A stretch of 64,000 bases of DNA, taken from contig JAXGZL010000003.1 in the NCBI GenBank assembly GCA_040776985.1, forward strand, positions 1 through 64,000, written 5' to 3'. The position numbers and the translations under genes were made by a program. Below are positions 1-7,613 of the stretch, piece by piece. Under the pieces are notes generated by a model. It was not told where the DNA came from. It searched no databases and was given only the letters and a program-made list of their open reading frames with translations. The stretch comes from UBA6115 sp040776985. Lineage in GTDB: Bacteria; Bacillota; Clostridia; Christensenellales; Aristaeellaceae. How positions within the stretch are numbered: position 1 is the first letter of the stretch; each line of letters opens with the position of its first letter.

Positions 1-8
1 AATGCCGG

Positions 9-50
9 TCGGCTGAGCGAATCTGCTGGAGAGCAGATGAGCGAAGCCGA
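9..50. other. Nested hairpin in intergenic DNA
   Basis: Two nested perfect inverted repeats are visible. The outer arms TCGGCT/AGCCGA are at 9-14 and 45-50, and the inner arms ATCTGCT/AGCAGAT are at 21-27 and 32-38 around a GGAG loop. The bases between the arms are GAGCGA on both sides in the same orientation, so they form an internal loop. There is no T-run, so this is not a classical terminator. It lies downstream of the leftward promoter at 230-258 and could be a 5'-leader structure of a gene outside the window. Confidence 0.6.
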
Positions 51-71
51 AAATTTCTTGCTCCCTGAGCA

Positions 72-209
72 GGTGGTTTGGGGCCTGGTTGGGGGCGAAA
101 GTGCGCTTGCCTCGTCCTACCAACTGTGCTAATGCCCCGTGGTGGTTTGGGTGTTGGTTTGGGGCGAAAGTACGCTTACCTCGTCCTACCAACTGTGCTA
201 ATGCCCCGT
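72..209. repeat. Two tandem 69-bp direct repeats
   Basis: Copy 1 is 72-140 and copy 2 is 141-209. They have equal length and differ at only about six positions. The window begins with AATGCC, which matches the 3' part of the unit, so another partial copy may precede. Read on the minus strand each unit starts with GGGGC and closes with GCCCC about 40 bases later. It contains TTAGCACAGTTGGTAG, which resembles a tRNA D-arm. No anticodon arm or T-arm is recognisable. The region has no credible protein-coding gene. Confidence 0.75.
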
Positions 210-229
210 GCTGTGACTTCAGCCTGGAC

Positions 230-258
230 AGTATAGCATCAGCGCAGGGGGATTTCAA
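230..258 (-). promoter_or_regulatory. Sigma-A-type promoter pointing left
   Basis: On the minus strand a -35 TTGAAA (253-258) and a -10 TATACT (230-235) are separated by exactly 17 bases. Transcription would run through the two 69-bp repeats and the hairpin at 9-50 towards the window edge, independently of the L,D-transpeptidase gene that ends at 293. Confidence 0.6.
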
Positions 259-292
259 GGGTGAAACAGCAAGTCTTTGTCTTCCCGGAGGA

Positions 293-1399
293 TCAGGGCG
301 TGGGCAGCAGATGCGCCTGGTTGATTTTGTCGATCTCCTCAGCCCGGCGGGGCGGGAAGCAGTAGGGGCAGGGGGTCAGCTTGTCAAAGGAGGCGGCGTT
401 CAGCTCCCCATAGGTGAAGCCGGTGAGGGGCAGGAACTTGTCCCTGACGCCAAAGCATTTCTCCTGCAGGTGATAGTTCCTTCCACCGCTGGGATTGTAG
501 AAGAGGGGGGTGGCAGGGTCCACATGGGGCAGCTGGCGGCCGGGCAGATCCTCCCAGATGACCAGCTTGGTGCCCATCCGGCCCCGCAGGGTGTTCCACA
601 CCCAGGTCATGTTGGTGCCCTTGGGGGTGCGCTTGCGCTGCACCCGGATGCAGCCGTGGCTGGCCCGCTGGCCCAGCACGTCCTCAAACTTCTGATACTG
701 CTTTTCCCCGCTGCGCACCAGGTGGGGCACCTCGTGCAGGATATCGCCAAAGTTGAAGCGCAGGCCCATGGCGGCGTTCAACCCTTCCACCTCAAAGCCG
801 CCCACAGGGCTGACCAGCAGAAACTCGCCGGAGCGGGTTTCGTTATAGGGCTGGCGCTCGTTGGCAAGGCCGGTGGAAATGGCCAACACGTCATAGATCT
901 CGCCGTCATCAAAGATGTACATGCGCTGGTCCAGCTTGTCCACCAGCAGGGCGTACTTATCCTTTGGCGTCTTGGTTTCCAGCATGTCGGTGCGGATATA
1001 GCCCTGCACCAGCTGGTTCCAGGCCTTGACCTTGCTGTCATGGAAGGAGCTGGAATAGGTCTCCACCAGGCTCCAGCCATTGTCCAGGGTCTCCAGCACG
1101 TGGACGCCCTGGGAATCCCGGGTGACATCTCCCACCGGCTCAGAGTTTGCGTCCGGCTGGGCATACAGGGTTTGCTGGCTTTTCTGGTGTCCTTTCACCA
1201 CGGTGATGGGGGCCATCAGCATGTCCCACACAGCCTTCACATTGTTGATGTCCATGGGGGTTTCCCAGTAGCCGGTGCCGGTGGTGATGTGGGCGCTGGG
1301 CGCAGGGGCCTGGCCCACAGTTTGCGCGGCCAGGGCGCTTAGGGGAAGCTGGCCCAGAAGCATCAGGGCAAGCAGCAGGGTGACAACTTTCTTAAACAT
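293..1399 (-). CDS. Secreted L,D-transpeptidase (YkuD family)
   Basis: This enzyme should form L,D-crosslinks in peptidoglycan or act on wall precursors outside the membrane. The 368-residue protein has a signal peptide (about residues 1-25, ending ALAA), an SH3-like stretch (about 70-140) and a YkuD domain (about 148-275) with the catalytic motif SHGCIRV (Cys250). A short Cys-containing C-terminal tail carries LTPCPYC. The start at 1399 is chosen because GGGAGG lies at the right distance; an in-frame ATG at 1411 has no SD. The SD overlaps the end of uppP, 12 bases upstream, so the two are probably cotranscribed, linking lipid carrier recycling and wall crosslinking. Confidence 0.9.
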   Translation of the reverse strand: MFKKVVTLLLALMLLGQLPLSALAAQTVGQAPAPSAHITTGTGYWETPMDINNVKAVWDMLMAPITVVKGHQKSQQTLYAQPDANSEPVGDVTRDSQGVHVLETLDNGWSLVETYSSSFHDSKVKAWNQLVQGYIRTDMLETKTPKDKYALLVDKLDQRMYIFDDGEIYDVLAISTGLANERQPYNETRSGEFLLVSPVGGFEVEGLNAAMGLRFNFGDILHEVPHLVRSGEKQYQKFEDVLGQRASHGCIRVQRKRTPKGTNMTWVWNTLRGRMGTKLVIWEDLPGRQLPHVDPATPLFYNPSGGRNYHLQEKCFGVRDKFLPLTGFTYGELNAASFDKLTPCPYCFPPRRAEEIDKINQAHLLPTP

Positions 1400-1411
1400 G
1401 AATCCTCCCAA

Positions 1412-2257
1412 TCAGCCCACGCCGCCTCCGGGGAAGGCAATGGGCGGGAACCCGGCGAAGCCCGTCACCTGCATGATGATCACAGCCACGCCAACCAGGG
1501 CAACATAGACAGCAAAACGATAGAAGCTGATGCGCTCGATGAGCTTGAGCATATAGCGGATGGCCAGGTAGCCGGCGATGGCGGCAAACACCAGGCCAAT
1601 CAGCGAGGAGACGGAGAACAGGGACGAAAGGCCGTGCTGCTCCACCGCGTCCTTCCCCTCCACCAGAAAACTGCCCAGGATGGCGGGGGCGGACATCATG
1701 AAGGAGAACCTGGCGGCAGCCCTGCGGTTAAGGCCGCTGACAATGCCGCCCAGCAGGGTGGAGCCACTGCGGCTGACCCCCGGCAGCAGGGCAATGCCCT
1801 GAAAGCCGCCCATGATAAGGGCTGTGGGCACATCCGGCTCCTGCTTTCTGGCCCGGTGGCGGCCGCGGCGGTCAAAGACCTCAATCAGCACCAGGAACAG
1901 GGCGGTGATCAGGAAGGAGATGCCCAGGAACCAGCCGGTGAACAGCCCGTCAATGGCATCCCCCAGCAGGATTTTCACCGCCAGGGCCGGCAGGGAGGCG
2001 ATGAACAGCAGCAGCAGGGTGCGGTCCTTGATGGGATGGCGCAGCATGTGCAGCCAGTCCTTCCAGAACACAACTGCCACGGCCAGCAGGGTGCCCACGT
2101 GCAGCATCACATAAAAGGCGATGGTGGAGCCCTCCGGCTGGTAGCCAGCAAGCCCCAGCAACTTTTCCGCCAGGATCAGGTGGCCGGAGGAGGAGATGGG
2201 CAGGAATTCGGACAGGCCCTGGACAAGCCCCATGATGGCTGCAAAAATGGCGTTCAT
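1412..2257 (-). CDS. uppP: Undecaprenyl-diphosphate phosphatase UppP/BacA
   Basis: This membrane enzyme dephosphorylates undecaprenyl pyrophosphate to recycle the lipid carrier used for peptidoglycan synthesis, and it often gives bacitracin tolerance. The 281-residue length is normal for the family. The conserved N-terminal motif GLSEFLPISSSGH (about residues 14-26) and the PGVSRSG motif near residue 160 are both present, along with multiple hydrophobic helices. It has its own promoter at 2305-2333 and lies directly upstream of an L,D-transpeptidase gene, so both products act on the same wall pathway. Confidence 0.96.
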   Translation of the reverse strand: MNAIFAAIMGLVQGLSEFLPISSSGHLILAEKLLGLAGYQPEGSTIAFYVMLHVGTLLAVAVVFWKDWLHMLRHPIKDRTLLLLFIASLPALAVKILLGDAIDGLFTGWFLGISFLITALFLVLIEVFDRRGRHRARKQEPDVPTALIMGGFQGIALLPGVSRSGSTLLGGIVSGLNRRAAARFSFMMSAPAILGSFLVEGKDAVEQHGLSSLFSVSSLIGLVFAAIAGYLAIRYMLKLIERISFYRFAVYVALVGVAVIIMQVTGFAGFPPIAFPGGGVG

Positions 2258-2304
2258 GCGTTCCCTCGTTTCATGGGAGCAAAGCCCCCGGTAATGCAGG
2301 GCTT

Positions 2305-2333
2305 ATTCTACCCATCTGATGGGGCCCCGTCAA
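2305..2333 (-). promoter_or_regulatory. Sigma-A promoter for uppP
   Basis: On the minus strand TTGACG (2328-2333) and TAGAAT (2305-2310) are spaced by 17 bases, about 50 bases upstream of the uppP start. Confidence 0.7.
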
Positions 2334-2345
2334 TGAAGGCCCTGG

Positions 2346-2849
2346 TTAATCAGGCAGGATCCCCTCCAGCTTCAGCAGCTGGGTCTTGCGGTCTGTGCCC
2401 CCGGCGTAGCCGGTCAGGCTGCCGTCCTTGCCCAGCACCCGGTGGCAGGGGATAAGGATGGAAATGGGGTTGTGCCCAACGGCGTTTCCCACAGCCCGGG
2501 GGGAGGTGGGCTTGCCAGCCGCGGCCAGGGCATCTGCCAGGGCGGAATAGCTGGTGGTTTTGCCGTGGGGCGTTTTCAGCAGCAGCTGCCACACCATCTG
2601 CTGATAAGGAGTGCCCCTGGGGGAAAGCGGCGGCAGGCGGCCCGGGTCCTCCCTCTTAAAGTAACGGTCCAGCCATTTTGCGGCCAGGTCAAACACGGGC
2701 AGCGCCTTTTCCTGGGCCTGCGCTGATTGCCCCGCGGCAAAGTACTTTTGCCCCTCCATCCACAGCCCGGTGATGTGGTCCCCGTCGCTGGCCAGGGTCA
2801 GAAGCCCCAGGGGGGAGGCATAGCGGGTGATATATGCTTTATCTGCCAT
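2346..2849 (-). CDS. ogt: Methylated-DNA-protein cysteine methyltransferase
   Basis: This suicide repair protein transfers alkyl groups from O6-alkylguanine or O4-alkylthymine to its own cysteine. The 167-residue protein carries the active-site motif PCHRV with Cys135, preceded by the helix-turn-helix recognition region (RAVGNAVGHNP). The ATG at 2849 lies 11 bases inside the end of the upstream ATL gene, which implies translational coupling. It is the last gene of a three-gene alkylation-repair cluster. Confidence 0.95.
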   Translation of the reverse strand: MADKAYITRYASPLGLLTLASDGDHITGLWMEGQKYFAAGQSAQAQEKALPVFDLAAKWLDRYFKREDPGRLPPLSPRGTPYQQMVWQLLLKTPHGKTTSYSALADALAAAGKPTSPRAVGNAVGHNPISILIPCHRVLGKDGSLTGYAGGTDRKTQLLKLEGILPD

Positions 2850-3180
2850 CTTCCTTGATTCCTTTCTGCTGTTCGTCGGAAATGTTGGGACCTGGCCAGC
2901 GGCAGGCGGACATGTCCACCCTGCCGTCCAGCAGAAAAGGGATGCCCTCCGCCTTCAGCATGGCCCGGCGGTGGGGCGCGTACTCGCCGCCGGTGACGCT
3001 GCCGTCCGCCATGACCACCCGCTGCCAGGGCAGGTGATCCGGGCAGTGACGCATGGCCCAGCCCACCTGGCGGGCGGCCCGGGGATTGCCCAGCATCCGG
3101 GCGATCTGGCCGTAGGAGACCACCTTTCCCAGGGGTACCTGGGCCACCAGGGCATAGACCTGCTGGGAAAAGCTGCTCAT
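2839..3180 (-). CDS. Alkyltransferase-like (ATL) protein, Cys replaced by Trp
   Basis: ATL proteins bind O6-alkylguanine without removing the alkyl group and flag the lesion for nucleotide excision repair. This 113-residue protein has the MGMT DNA-binding fold (GNPRAARQVGWAMRHCP), but the active-site motif reads LPWQRV, with Trp52 where methyltransferases have Cys. The start at 3180 is chosen for its AGGAGGA SD and its ATGA overlap with the upstream gene. It overlaps ogt by 11 bases. Having both the Cys-less binder and the active transferase in one transcript suggests two branches of alkyl-damage handling. Confidence 0.88.
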   Translation of the reverse strand: MSSFSQQVYALVAQVPLGKVVSYGQIARMLGNPRAARQVGWAMRHCPDHLPWQRVVMADGSVTGGEYAPHRRAMLKAEGIPFLLDGRVDMSACRWPGPNISDEQQKGIKEDGR

Positions 3181-3359
3181 GCTTCCTCCTGGCCCCGCTT
3201 TTCCCACTGCTTTTTCTGCGCAGGGTCTGCCCGGCGGTAGCGCTTTTTGCTGTCCAGCTTCCGGGTCACAGGGGCAAAGCCCCAGGTCACCCGTTTCATG
3301 TCGTTCAGGGCTTTTCGGGCCTTCTTGCTCATTTTGTTTTTTGAAATCAGCCTGGTCAT
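3177..3359 (-). CDS. Small basic hypothetical protein
   Basis: This 60-residue protein is very rich in Lys and Arg, with no signal peptide or membrane segment. I do not recognise a named domain. The stop codon overlaps the ATL start as ATGA, so the two are translationally coupled, which is the main reason to believe it is real. The start at 3359 has AGGTGAAGG upstream. Its place at the head of an alkylation-repair operon suggests a nucleic-acid-related role, but that is inference only. Confidence 0.7.
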   Translation of the reverse strand: MTRLISKNKMSKKARKALNDMKRVTWGFAPVTRKLDSKKRYRRADPAQKKQWEKRGQEEA

Positions 3360-3394
3360 CCTTCACCTCATAGGGATTGTACCCAGCCGCCGCA

Positions 3395-3424
3395 TTTCCA
3401 TTTATTCCCATGAGATGATATAAT
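3395..3424 (+). promoter_or_regulatory. Promoter for the MATE gene
   Basis: An extended -10 reads TGATATAAT, with TATAAT at 3419-3424, and a weak -35 TTTCCA lies at 3395-3400 with an 18-base spacer. The region is divergent to the alkylation-repair operon. Confidence 0.55.
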
Positions 3425-3457
3425 AAGCCCTAACCCTTAAAGAAAGCAGGTTCCTTG

Positions 3458-4906
3458 ATGCAGCGGCTACGCGCTATTTTTTCGCCCCGGGACATGACCC
3501 AGGGCACGCCATGGAAGCGCATTGTTGAGTTCGCGTTTCCCATGCTGGTGGGCAATATCGCCCAGCAGTTGTATGCCTCCACCGACGCGGTGGTGGTGGG
3601 GCGCTATGTGGGGGACCATGCCCTGGCCTCTGTGGGCAGCGCCGGGCCCATTTTGATGTTCATGATTGCGCTGTTTGTGGGCATTTCCACCGGCGCCGGC
3701 ATCCTGGTGTCCCAGGCCTTTGGCGCAAAGGACCGGGAAAAGCTGTCCACCGCCATTGGCAACTGCATCACCCTGACCGCCATTTCCGCCGGCATCATCA
3801 TGGTATTGGGCACTTTATTGGCCCGCCCGGTGCTGCAAACCCTGCATACCCCGCCGGAGATCATCGAGGACGCCATCGCCTACCTGCAGATCTATTTTGT
3901 GGGCATCGCCGGCTTCACCTTCTACAACATCCTTTCCGGCGTCCTCCGGGGCCTGGGGGACAGCTTCTCCGCCCTGGGATTTCTGCTGCTGACCAGCGGG
4001 CTGAACATCGCCCTGGACCTGTTGTTTGTGATTGTTTTTGGCTGGGGCGTGCCCGGGGTGGCCATCGCCACGGTGATCTCCCAGATGGTGTCAGCGGCGC
4101 TGTGCTACCTGAAGCTGTCCCGGATGCGTCAGACCTTTGACATCAACAGGGAAACCCTGAAGCTGAAGCGGGAGACCGTCTGGGATGTGCTGCGCCTGGG
4201 CATGCCCTCCGGCGCCACCCAGGCCACCTTTTCCCTGGCGATGCTGGTGGTGCAGCGCCTTCAGAACAGCTTTGGCCCCCTGGTGGTGGCCACCGCCATC
4301 ATCACCATGCGGGTGGACGGCTTTGCCATGATGCCCAACTTTTCCTTCGGCATGGCCCTGACCACCTTTACCGGGCAGAACATCGGCGCCAGAAGGATTG
4401 ACCGGGTTCAGCAGGGCGCCAAACAGGGGACGGTGCTTGCGGTCAGCGTGGCGGTGGTGACCACCGCCGCGGTGCTGCTGTTTGGCCGGAACATCATGCA
4501 GCTGTTCACCAAAACGGAGGAGATCATTGACCTGGGGATGACCCTCATCCGCATCCTGGCCTTTGGCTATATCACCATGGGCATCCTCCAGTGCCTGTCC
4601 GGCGTGATGCGGGGCGCCGGGGACTCTGTGACGCCCATGTGGATATCCATCCTGGTGTCGGTGGTTCTGCGCGTGCCGCTGTCCTACTGGCTGGTGGACC
4701 TGTCCAGAACCCCGGAGAATCCCCTTGGCAAACCGGAGATGATCTACTACGCGATGCTGGCCACCTGGACGGCCGGGGCCATCATCAACGTGCTGGCCTA
4801 CCGCTATGGGCGCTGGCGCACCAAGGCCAGGAGCCGCATGGCCGCCTTTGCCAGGGGGCAAAGCCATGGGGAGGACAGCCCGGTGGCGATGGAGGAGTTT
4901 TTATGA
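3458..4906 (+). CDS. MATE-family multidrug/cation antiporter
   Basis: This is predicted to be a 12-helix membrane exporter that uses a sodium or proton gradient to expel organic cations, drugs or metabolites. The protein has 482 residues, normal for MATE transporters. It opens with a typical N-terminal half (PMLVGNIAQQLYASTDAVVV) and shows the duplicated pattern, with GVLRGLGDS in the first half matching GVMRGAGDSVTPM in the second. The start is taken at ATG 3458, just after TTG 3455; both are close to AGCAGG. The substrate cannot be read from the sequence. Confidence 0.92.
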   Translation: MQRLRAIFSPRDMTQGTPWKRIVEFAFPMLVGNIAQQLYASTDAVVVGRYVGDHALASVGSAGPILMFMIALFVGISTGAGILVSQAFGAKDREKLSTAIGNCITLTAISAGIIMVLGTLLARPVLQTLHTPPEIIEDAIAYLQIYFVGIAGFTFYNILSGVLRGLGDSFSALGFLLLTSGLNIALDLLFVIVFGWGVPGVAIATVISQMVSAALCYLKLSRMRQTFDINRETLKLKRETVWDVLRLGMPSGATQATFSLAMLVVQRLQNSFGPLVVATAIITMRVDGFAMMPNFSFGMALTTFTGQNIGARRIDRVQQGAKQGTVLAVSVAVVTTAAVLLFGRNIMQLFTKTEEIIDLGMTLIRILAFGYITMGILQCLSGVMRGAGDSVTPMWISILVSVVLRVPLSYWLVDLSRTPENPLGKPEMIYYAMLATWTAGAIINVLAYRYGRWRTKARSRMAAFARGQSHGEDSPVAMEEFL

Positions 4907-4946
4907 GCCTGGCTGCAGGCCTTTTCCATCCTGAAAGGAGCAATGG

Positions 4947-6029
4947 ATGACCATGACAAAAAGACGGACCACCTTCAAGCGCTTTTTCCTGTGCCTGCTG
5001 TTCGCGGTTTTGATCAGCGCCGCCCTGGCCTTCGGGGTGCGCTGGGGAATTGGCCGGATCGGCGGAAACAGCATCATCAGGCTGGAGGAATACTACCTCT
5101 ACGCGGCCATTTCCGCGGCGGTGATCTTCCTGTTCACCGTGCATCCGGCCAACCGGCCCATGCGCTTTTTCAAGAACATCGGCCGGCTGATCCTGCTGGT
5201 GGTGCTGGTGGCCCTGGTGTGGGCCTACGCGGGCTTCTGGACGGGACAGAATGCCTTTATCTATCCGGAGGTTGGCGTCAACCAGCAGGCGGAGGAAAAG
5301 CTGAAGGCCCTGCCCCAGGCGGAGCAGATCACCGTTCCTGGTGAGGGGGGTGCCAGCTATCACGGCTGGTTGGTGAAAAATGGCACGGACAAGGCGGGGC
5401 TGATCCTGTACTTTGGCGGCAACGGCGAGGAATCCGCCGGCAAGGCGGAGGCCATGGCTCAGATGTTTTCCCAGAACCAGTTGACGGGCTATCACTTCAT
5501 GACGCTTGACTATCCGGGCACCGGCAACAGCGCCGGTGAGCGCGGGGAGGCCAGCGAATACCAGATGGCGCAGGCCGCCTGGCAGTTTGCGGCGTCCCGG
5601 CCTGAGGTGAACCCGGAGAAGATCGTCCTGGTTGCCTGGAGCCTGGGCACAGGCACCGCCACCCATCTGGCCAGCGAGAAGAACCCGGCGGGCCTGATCC
5701 TGCTGACCCCTTACTACAACGGGGGTGAGCTGGTGAAGAGCTTTATGAAGCAGCAGTTTTCGCTGTCCATCCCAATGCCGCTGCCCATCCGCAACCCCTA
5801 CCGCAGCGACAGCCATGCCCGGAACATCCAGGCGCCCACCCTGGTGGTGGGGGTCAGGGATGACCGTCTGGTGCCCTACGAGCAGTCAGAGAAGCTGGCC
5901 GCCCTCTTTCCCCAGGCAAAGTTGGTGACGGTGGAGACCGGGGGGCATGAGGCGGTCTGGAGCGATCAGGCATCGCTGCTGGCCATGCAGCAGTTCCTGG
6001 CCGGCCTGCTGGCGCCGGCAGCCCCTTAA
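4947..6029 (+). CDS. Membrane-anchored alpha/beta hydrolase
   Basis: The 360-residue protein has three N-terminal hydrophobic segments (about 11-35, 50-66, 78-98) and then an alpha/beta hydrolase domain. It shows the oxyanion region YFGGNGEES, the nucleophile elbow AWSLGTG with Ser232, an acidic residue in GVRDDRLVP and a catalytic His in GGHE. The first Gly of the usual GxSxG elbow is Ala. The ATG at 4947 is six bases from AAGGAG. The 40-base gap to the MATE gene suggests cotranscription. It is probably an esterase or peptidase-like hydrolase; the substrate is unknown. Confidence 0.85.
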   Translation: MTMTKRRTTFKRFFLCLLFAVLISAALAFGVRWGIGRIGGNSIIRLEEYYLYAAISAAVIFLFTVHPANRPMRFFKNIGRLILLVVLVALVWAYAGFWTGQNAFIYPEVGVNQQAEEKLKALPQAEQITVPGEGGASYHGWLVKNGTDKAGLILYFGGNGEESAGKAEAMAQMFSQNQLTGYHFMTLDYPGTGNSAGERGEASEYQMAQAAWQFAASRPEVNPEKIVLVAWSLGTGTATHLASEKNPAGLILLTPYYNGGELVKSFMKQQFSLSIPMPLPIRNPYRSDSHARNIQAPTLVVGVRDDRLVPYEQSEKLAALFPQAKLVTVETGGHEAVWSDQASLLAMQQFLAGLLAPAAP

Positions 6030-6053
6030 ACTAAAACAGAACAATCACAAAAC

Positions 6054-6088
6054 TTGACCGTTTATCCTGCTGTGGTAGGATAAACGGT
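6054..6088 (+). promoter_or_regulatory. Promoter with a 12-bp inverted-repeat operator
   Basis: A -35 TTGACC (6054-6059) and a -10-like TAGGAT (6076-6081) have a 16-base spacer. A perfect inverted repeat, ACCGTTTATCCT (6057-6068) and AGGATAAACGGT (6077-6088), covers both hexamers with an 8-base centre. This geometry fits a repressor operator for the EamA transporter gene. There is no T-run, so a terminator is unlikely. Confidence 0.6.
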
Positions 6089-6110
6089 ATTACTATGGAG
6101 GCGCTGGACG

Positions 6111-6995
6111 ATGGATAAGCAGCAGGAGGACCGCAGCGGCAAAAGCCGGGCCCTGTTCATCCTGGCCATGATGGTTTTTGGCACGGTGGGCCTGTTTGTC
6201 AGGCGGATTCCGCTGTCCTCCCCGGAGATCGCCCTGTACCGGGCGGGCATGGCGCTGATTGTGCTGACCCTGATCATGCTGGTGACAGGGCGCTTCAAGG
6301 TGCTGAGGGCCATGGGGAGGAAGGCCTGGCGCTATTTCTTTTCAGGCGCTGTGATGGCCTTCAACTGGATCCTGTTTTTTGAGGCCTTTCGCTTCACCAG
6401 CATCGCCCTGGGCACCCTGGGTTATTATGTGGCCCCCACCCTGATGGTGCTGACCAGCGTGATCTTTCTGAAAGAGCGGCTGAATGTCTGGCAGGTGATC
6501 TGCTTTGCGCTGTCCACCCTGGGCCTGGTGCTGATGATTGGCGTGTCCGGCGGCAGCGGGGATGACCTGAAGGGCATCCTGCTGGCCATGGCCTCAGCGG
6601 TGCTGTACACCACCGTGGTGATGATCAACAAAGCGGCTGGGGACGCGGACGGCATTGTGCGCACCTTTGTGCAGTTTCTGGCGGCGGTGGTGGTGCTGGT
6701 GCCCTTTATCGCGCTCAGGGGCGGCTTTCACCTGGGGGAACTCAGCCGGGAGGGCTGGGCCTATCTGCTGATTTTGGGCGTGGTGCACACCGGCATCTGC
6801 TATAGCCTCTACTTCGTGTCCCTGGCCCACCTGAAGGGCAACCAGGTGGCGATTTTAAGCTATCTGGATCCCCTGGTGGCGGTGCTGCTGTCCACCCTCT
6901 GGCTGGGGGAGGAGATCAGGGCCTTGCAGCTGGTGGGCGGCGGCATGATGCTGCTGTTTGCCCTGCTCAACGAGGTGGCGGGGCGGAAAAAATAA
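6111..6995 (+). CDS. EamA/DMT-family transporter
   Basis: This is a predicted 10-helix metabolite exporter of the drug/metabolite transporter superfamily. The 294-residue protein has two EamA repeats. The first runs from about residue 12 to 145. The second runs from about 155 to 290 and ends in the typical SYLDPLVAVLLSTLWLGEE signature. The ATG at 6111 follows GGAGG. It sits behind a promoter containing a strong inverted repeat and is followed by a terminator, so it is a single-gene unit. The substrate is not predictable. Confidence 0.92.
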   Translation: MDKQQEDRSGKSRALFILAMMVFGTVGLFVRRIPLSSPEIALYRAGMALIVLTLIMLVTGRFKVLRAMGRKAWRYFFSGAVMAFNWILFFEAFRFTSIALGTLGYYVAPTLMVLTSVIFLKERLNVWQVICFALSTLGLVLMIGVSGGSGDDLKGILLAMASAVLYTTVVMINKAAGDADGIVRTFVQFLAAVVVLVPFIALRGGFHLGELSREGWAYLLILGVVHTGICYSLYFVSLAHLKGNQVAILSYLDPLVAVLLSTLWLGEEIRALQLVGGGMMLLFALLNEVAGRKK

Positions 6996-7022
6996 ACAAT
7001 GGTGCTGACATGTTTTGGAAGG

Positions 7023-7048
7023 CTGCCGTCTGCGCGCGGCAGTTTTTT
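7023..7048 (+). terminator. Rho-independent terminator after the EamA gene
   Basis: The stem CTGCCG (7023-7028) / CGGCAG (7037-7042) is followed by six T residues. Confidence 0.85.
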
Positions 7049-7106
7049 GTGGGATGAATGAAAACGCATCAGTGCCTGTGTCTTAATAGGTGAAGGGGGT
7101 GAAAGC

Positions 7107-7613
7107 GTGCTGACAGATGAGGCCAGAACAGCAGCGATCAGCCGGTTGATTGATCTGTATGGGGACCGTTTGCTGCGGCTGTGCGTACAGTACCTGAATG
7201 ACACCAGCCTGGCGGAGGATGCGCTTCAGGAAACCTATCTCCGGGCCTATCGCTTTTTAGACAGATTCAGAGGTGATGGCAGTGAACTGGCGTGGCTGTC
7301 CAGCATCGCGATTAATGCCTGCAGGAATCAGCGAAGGTCGGCCTGGTTCCGTCATGTGGAGCTGGGACTTAAAATTGACGACCTGGCAGATGATGAAGCT
7401 TCAACGAATACAGGGGATGACACGGTGATCAACCAGGTGAGCCAGCTGCCACCCAAATACCGGGAAGTGATCTTGCTGTATTACTATCAGCGGCTGAACA
7501 CCCGGGAGATTGCACAGGCTCTGTCCCTGCGGGAGGGCACCGTGTCCTCCCGGCTGCGCCGCGCTAAGGAGCGCCTGCGCAAGACCCTTGAAAGGTGGTA
7601 TTTTGATGACTGA
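7107..7613 (+). CDS. ECF RNA polymerase sigma factor (first)
   Basis: The 168-residue protein has a sigma region 2 (about residues 15-80, including LAEDALQETYLRAYRFLDRF) and a region 4 (about 110-165, LPPKYREVILLYYY ... TREIAQALSLREGTVSSRLRRAKERL). The length is typical for extracytoplasmic-function sigma factors. The start codon is GTG, behind a GGGGGTGAAAGC SD. It overlaps the next gene by 8 bases, an arrangement typical of a sigma factor with its membrane regulator. The signal and target promoters are not known. Confidence 0.93.
   Translation: MLTDEARTAAISRLIDLYGDRLLRLCVQYLNDTSLAEDALQETYLRAYRFLDRFRGDGSELAWLSSIAINACRNQRRSAWFRHVELGLKIDDLADDEASTNTGDDTVINQVSQLPPKYREVILLYYYQRLNTREIAQALSLREGTVSSRLRRAKERLRKTLERWYFDD

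Noticed and set aside
7055..7090. TGAAAA followed by GTCTTAATAGG upstream of the first ECF sigma gene, resembling the ECF promoter at 38500-38528
   Set aside because: The spacing is only 14-15 bases rather than 16-17 and both elements are imperfect, so autoregulation by an ECF factor is not supported.
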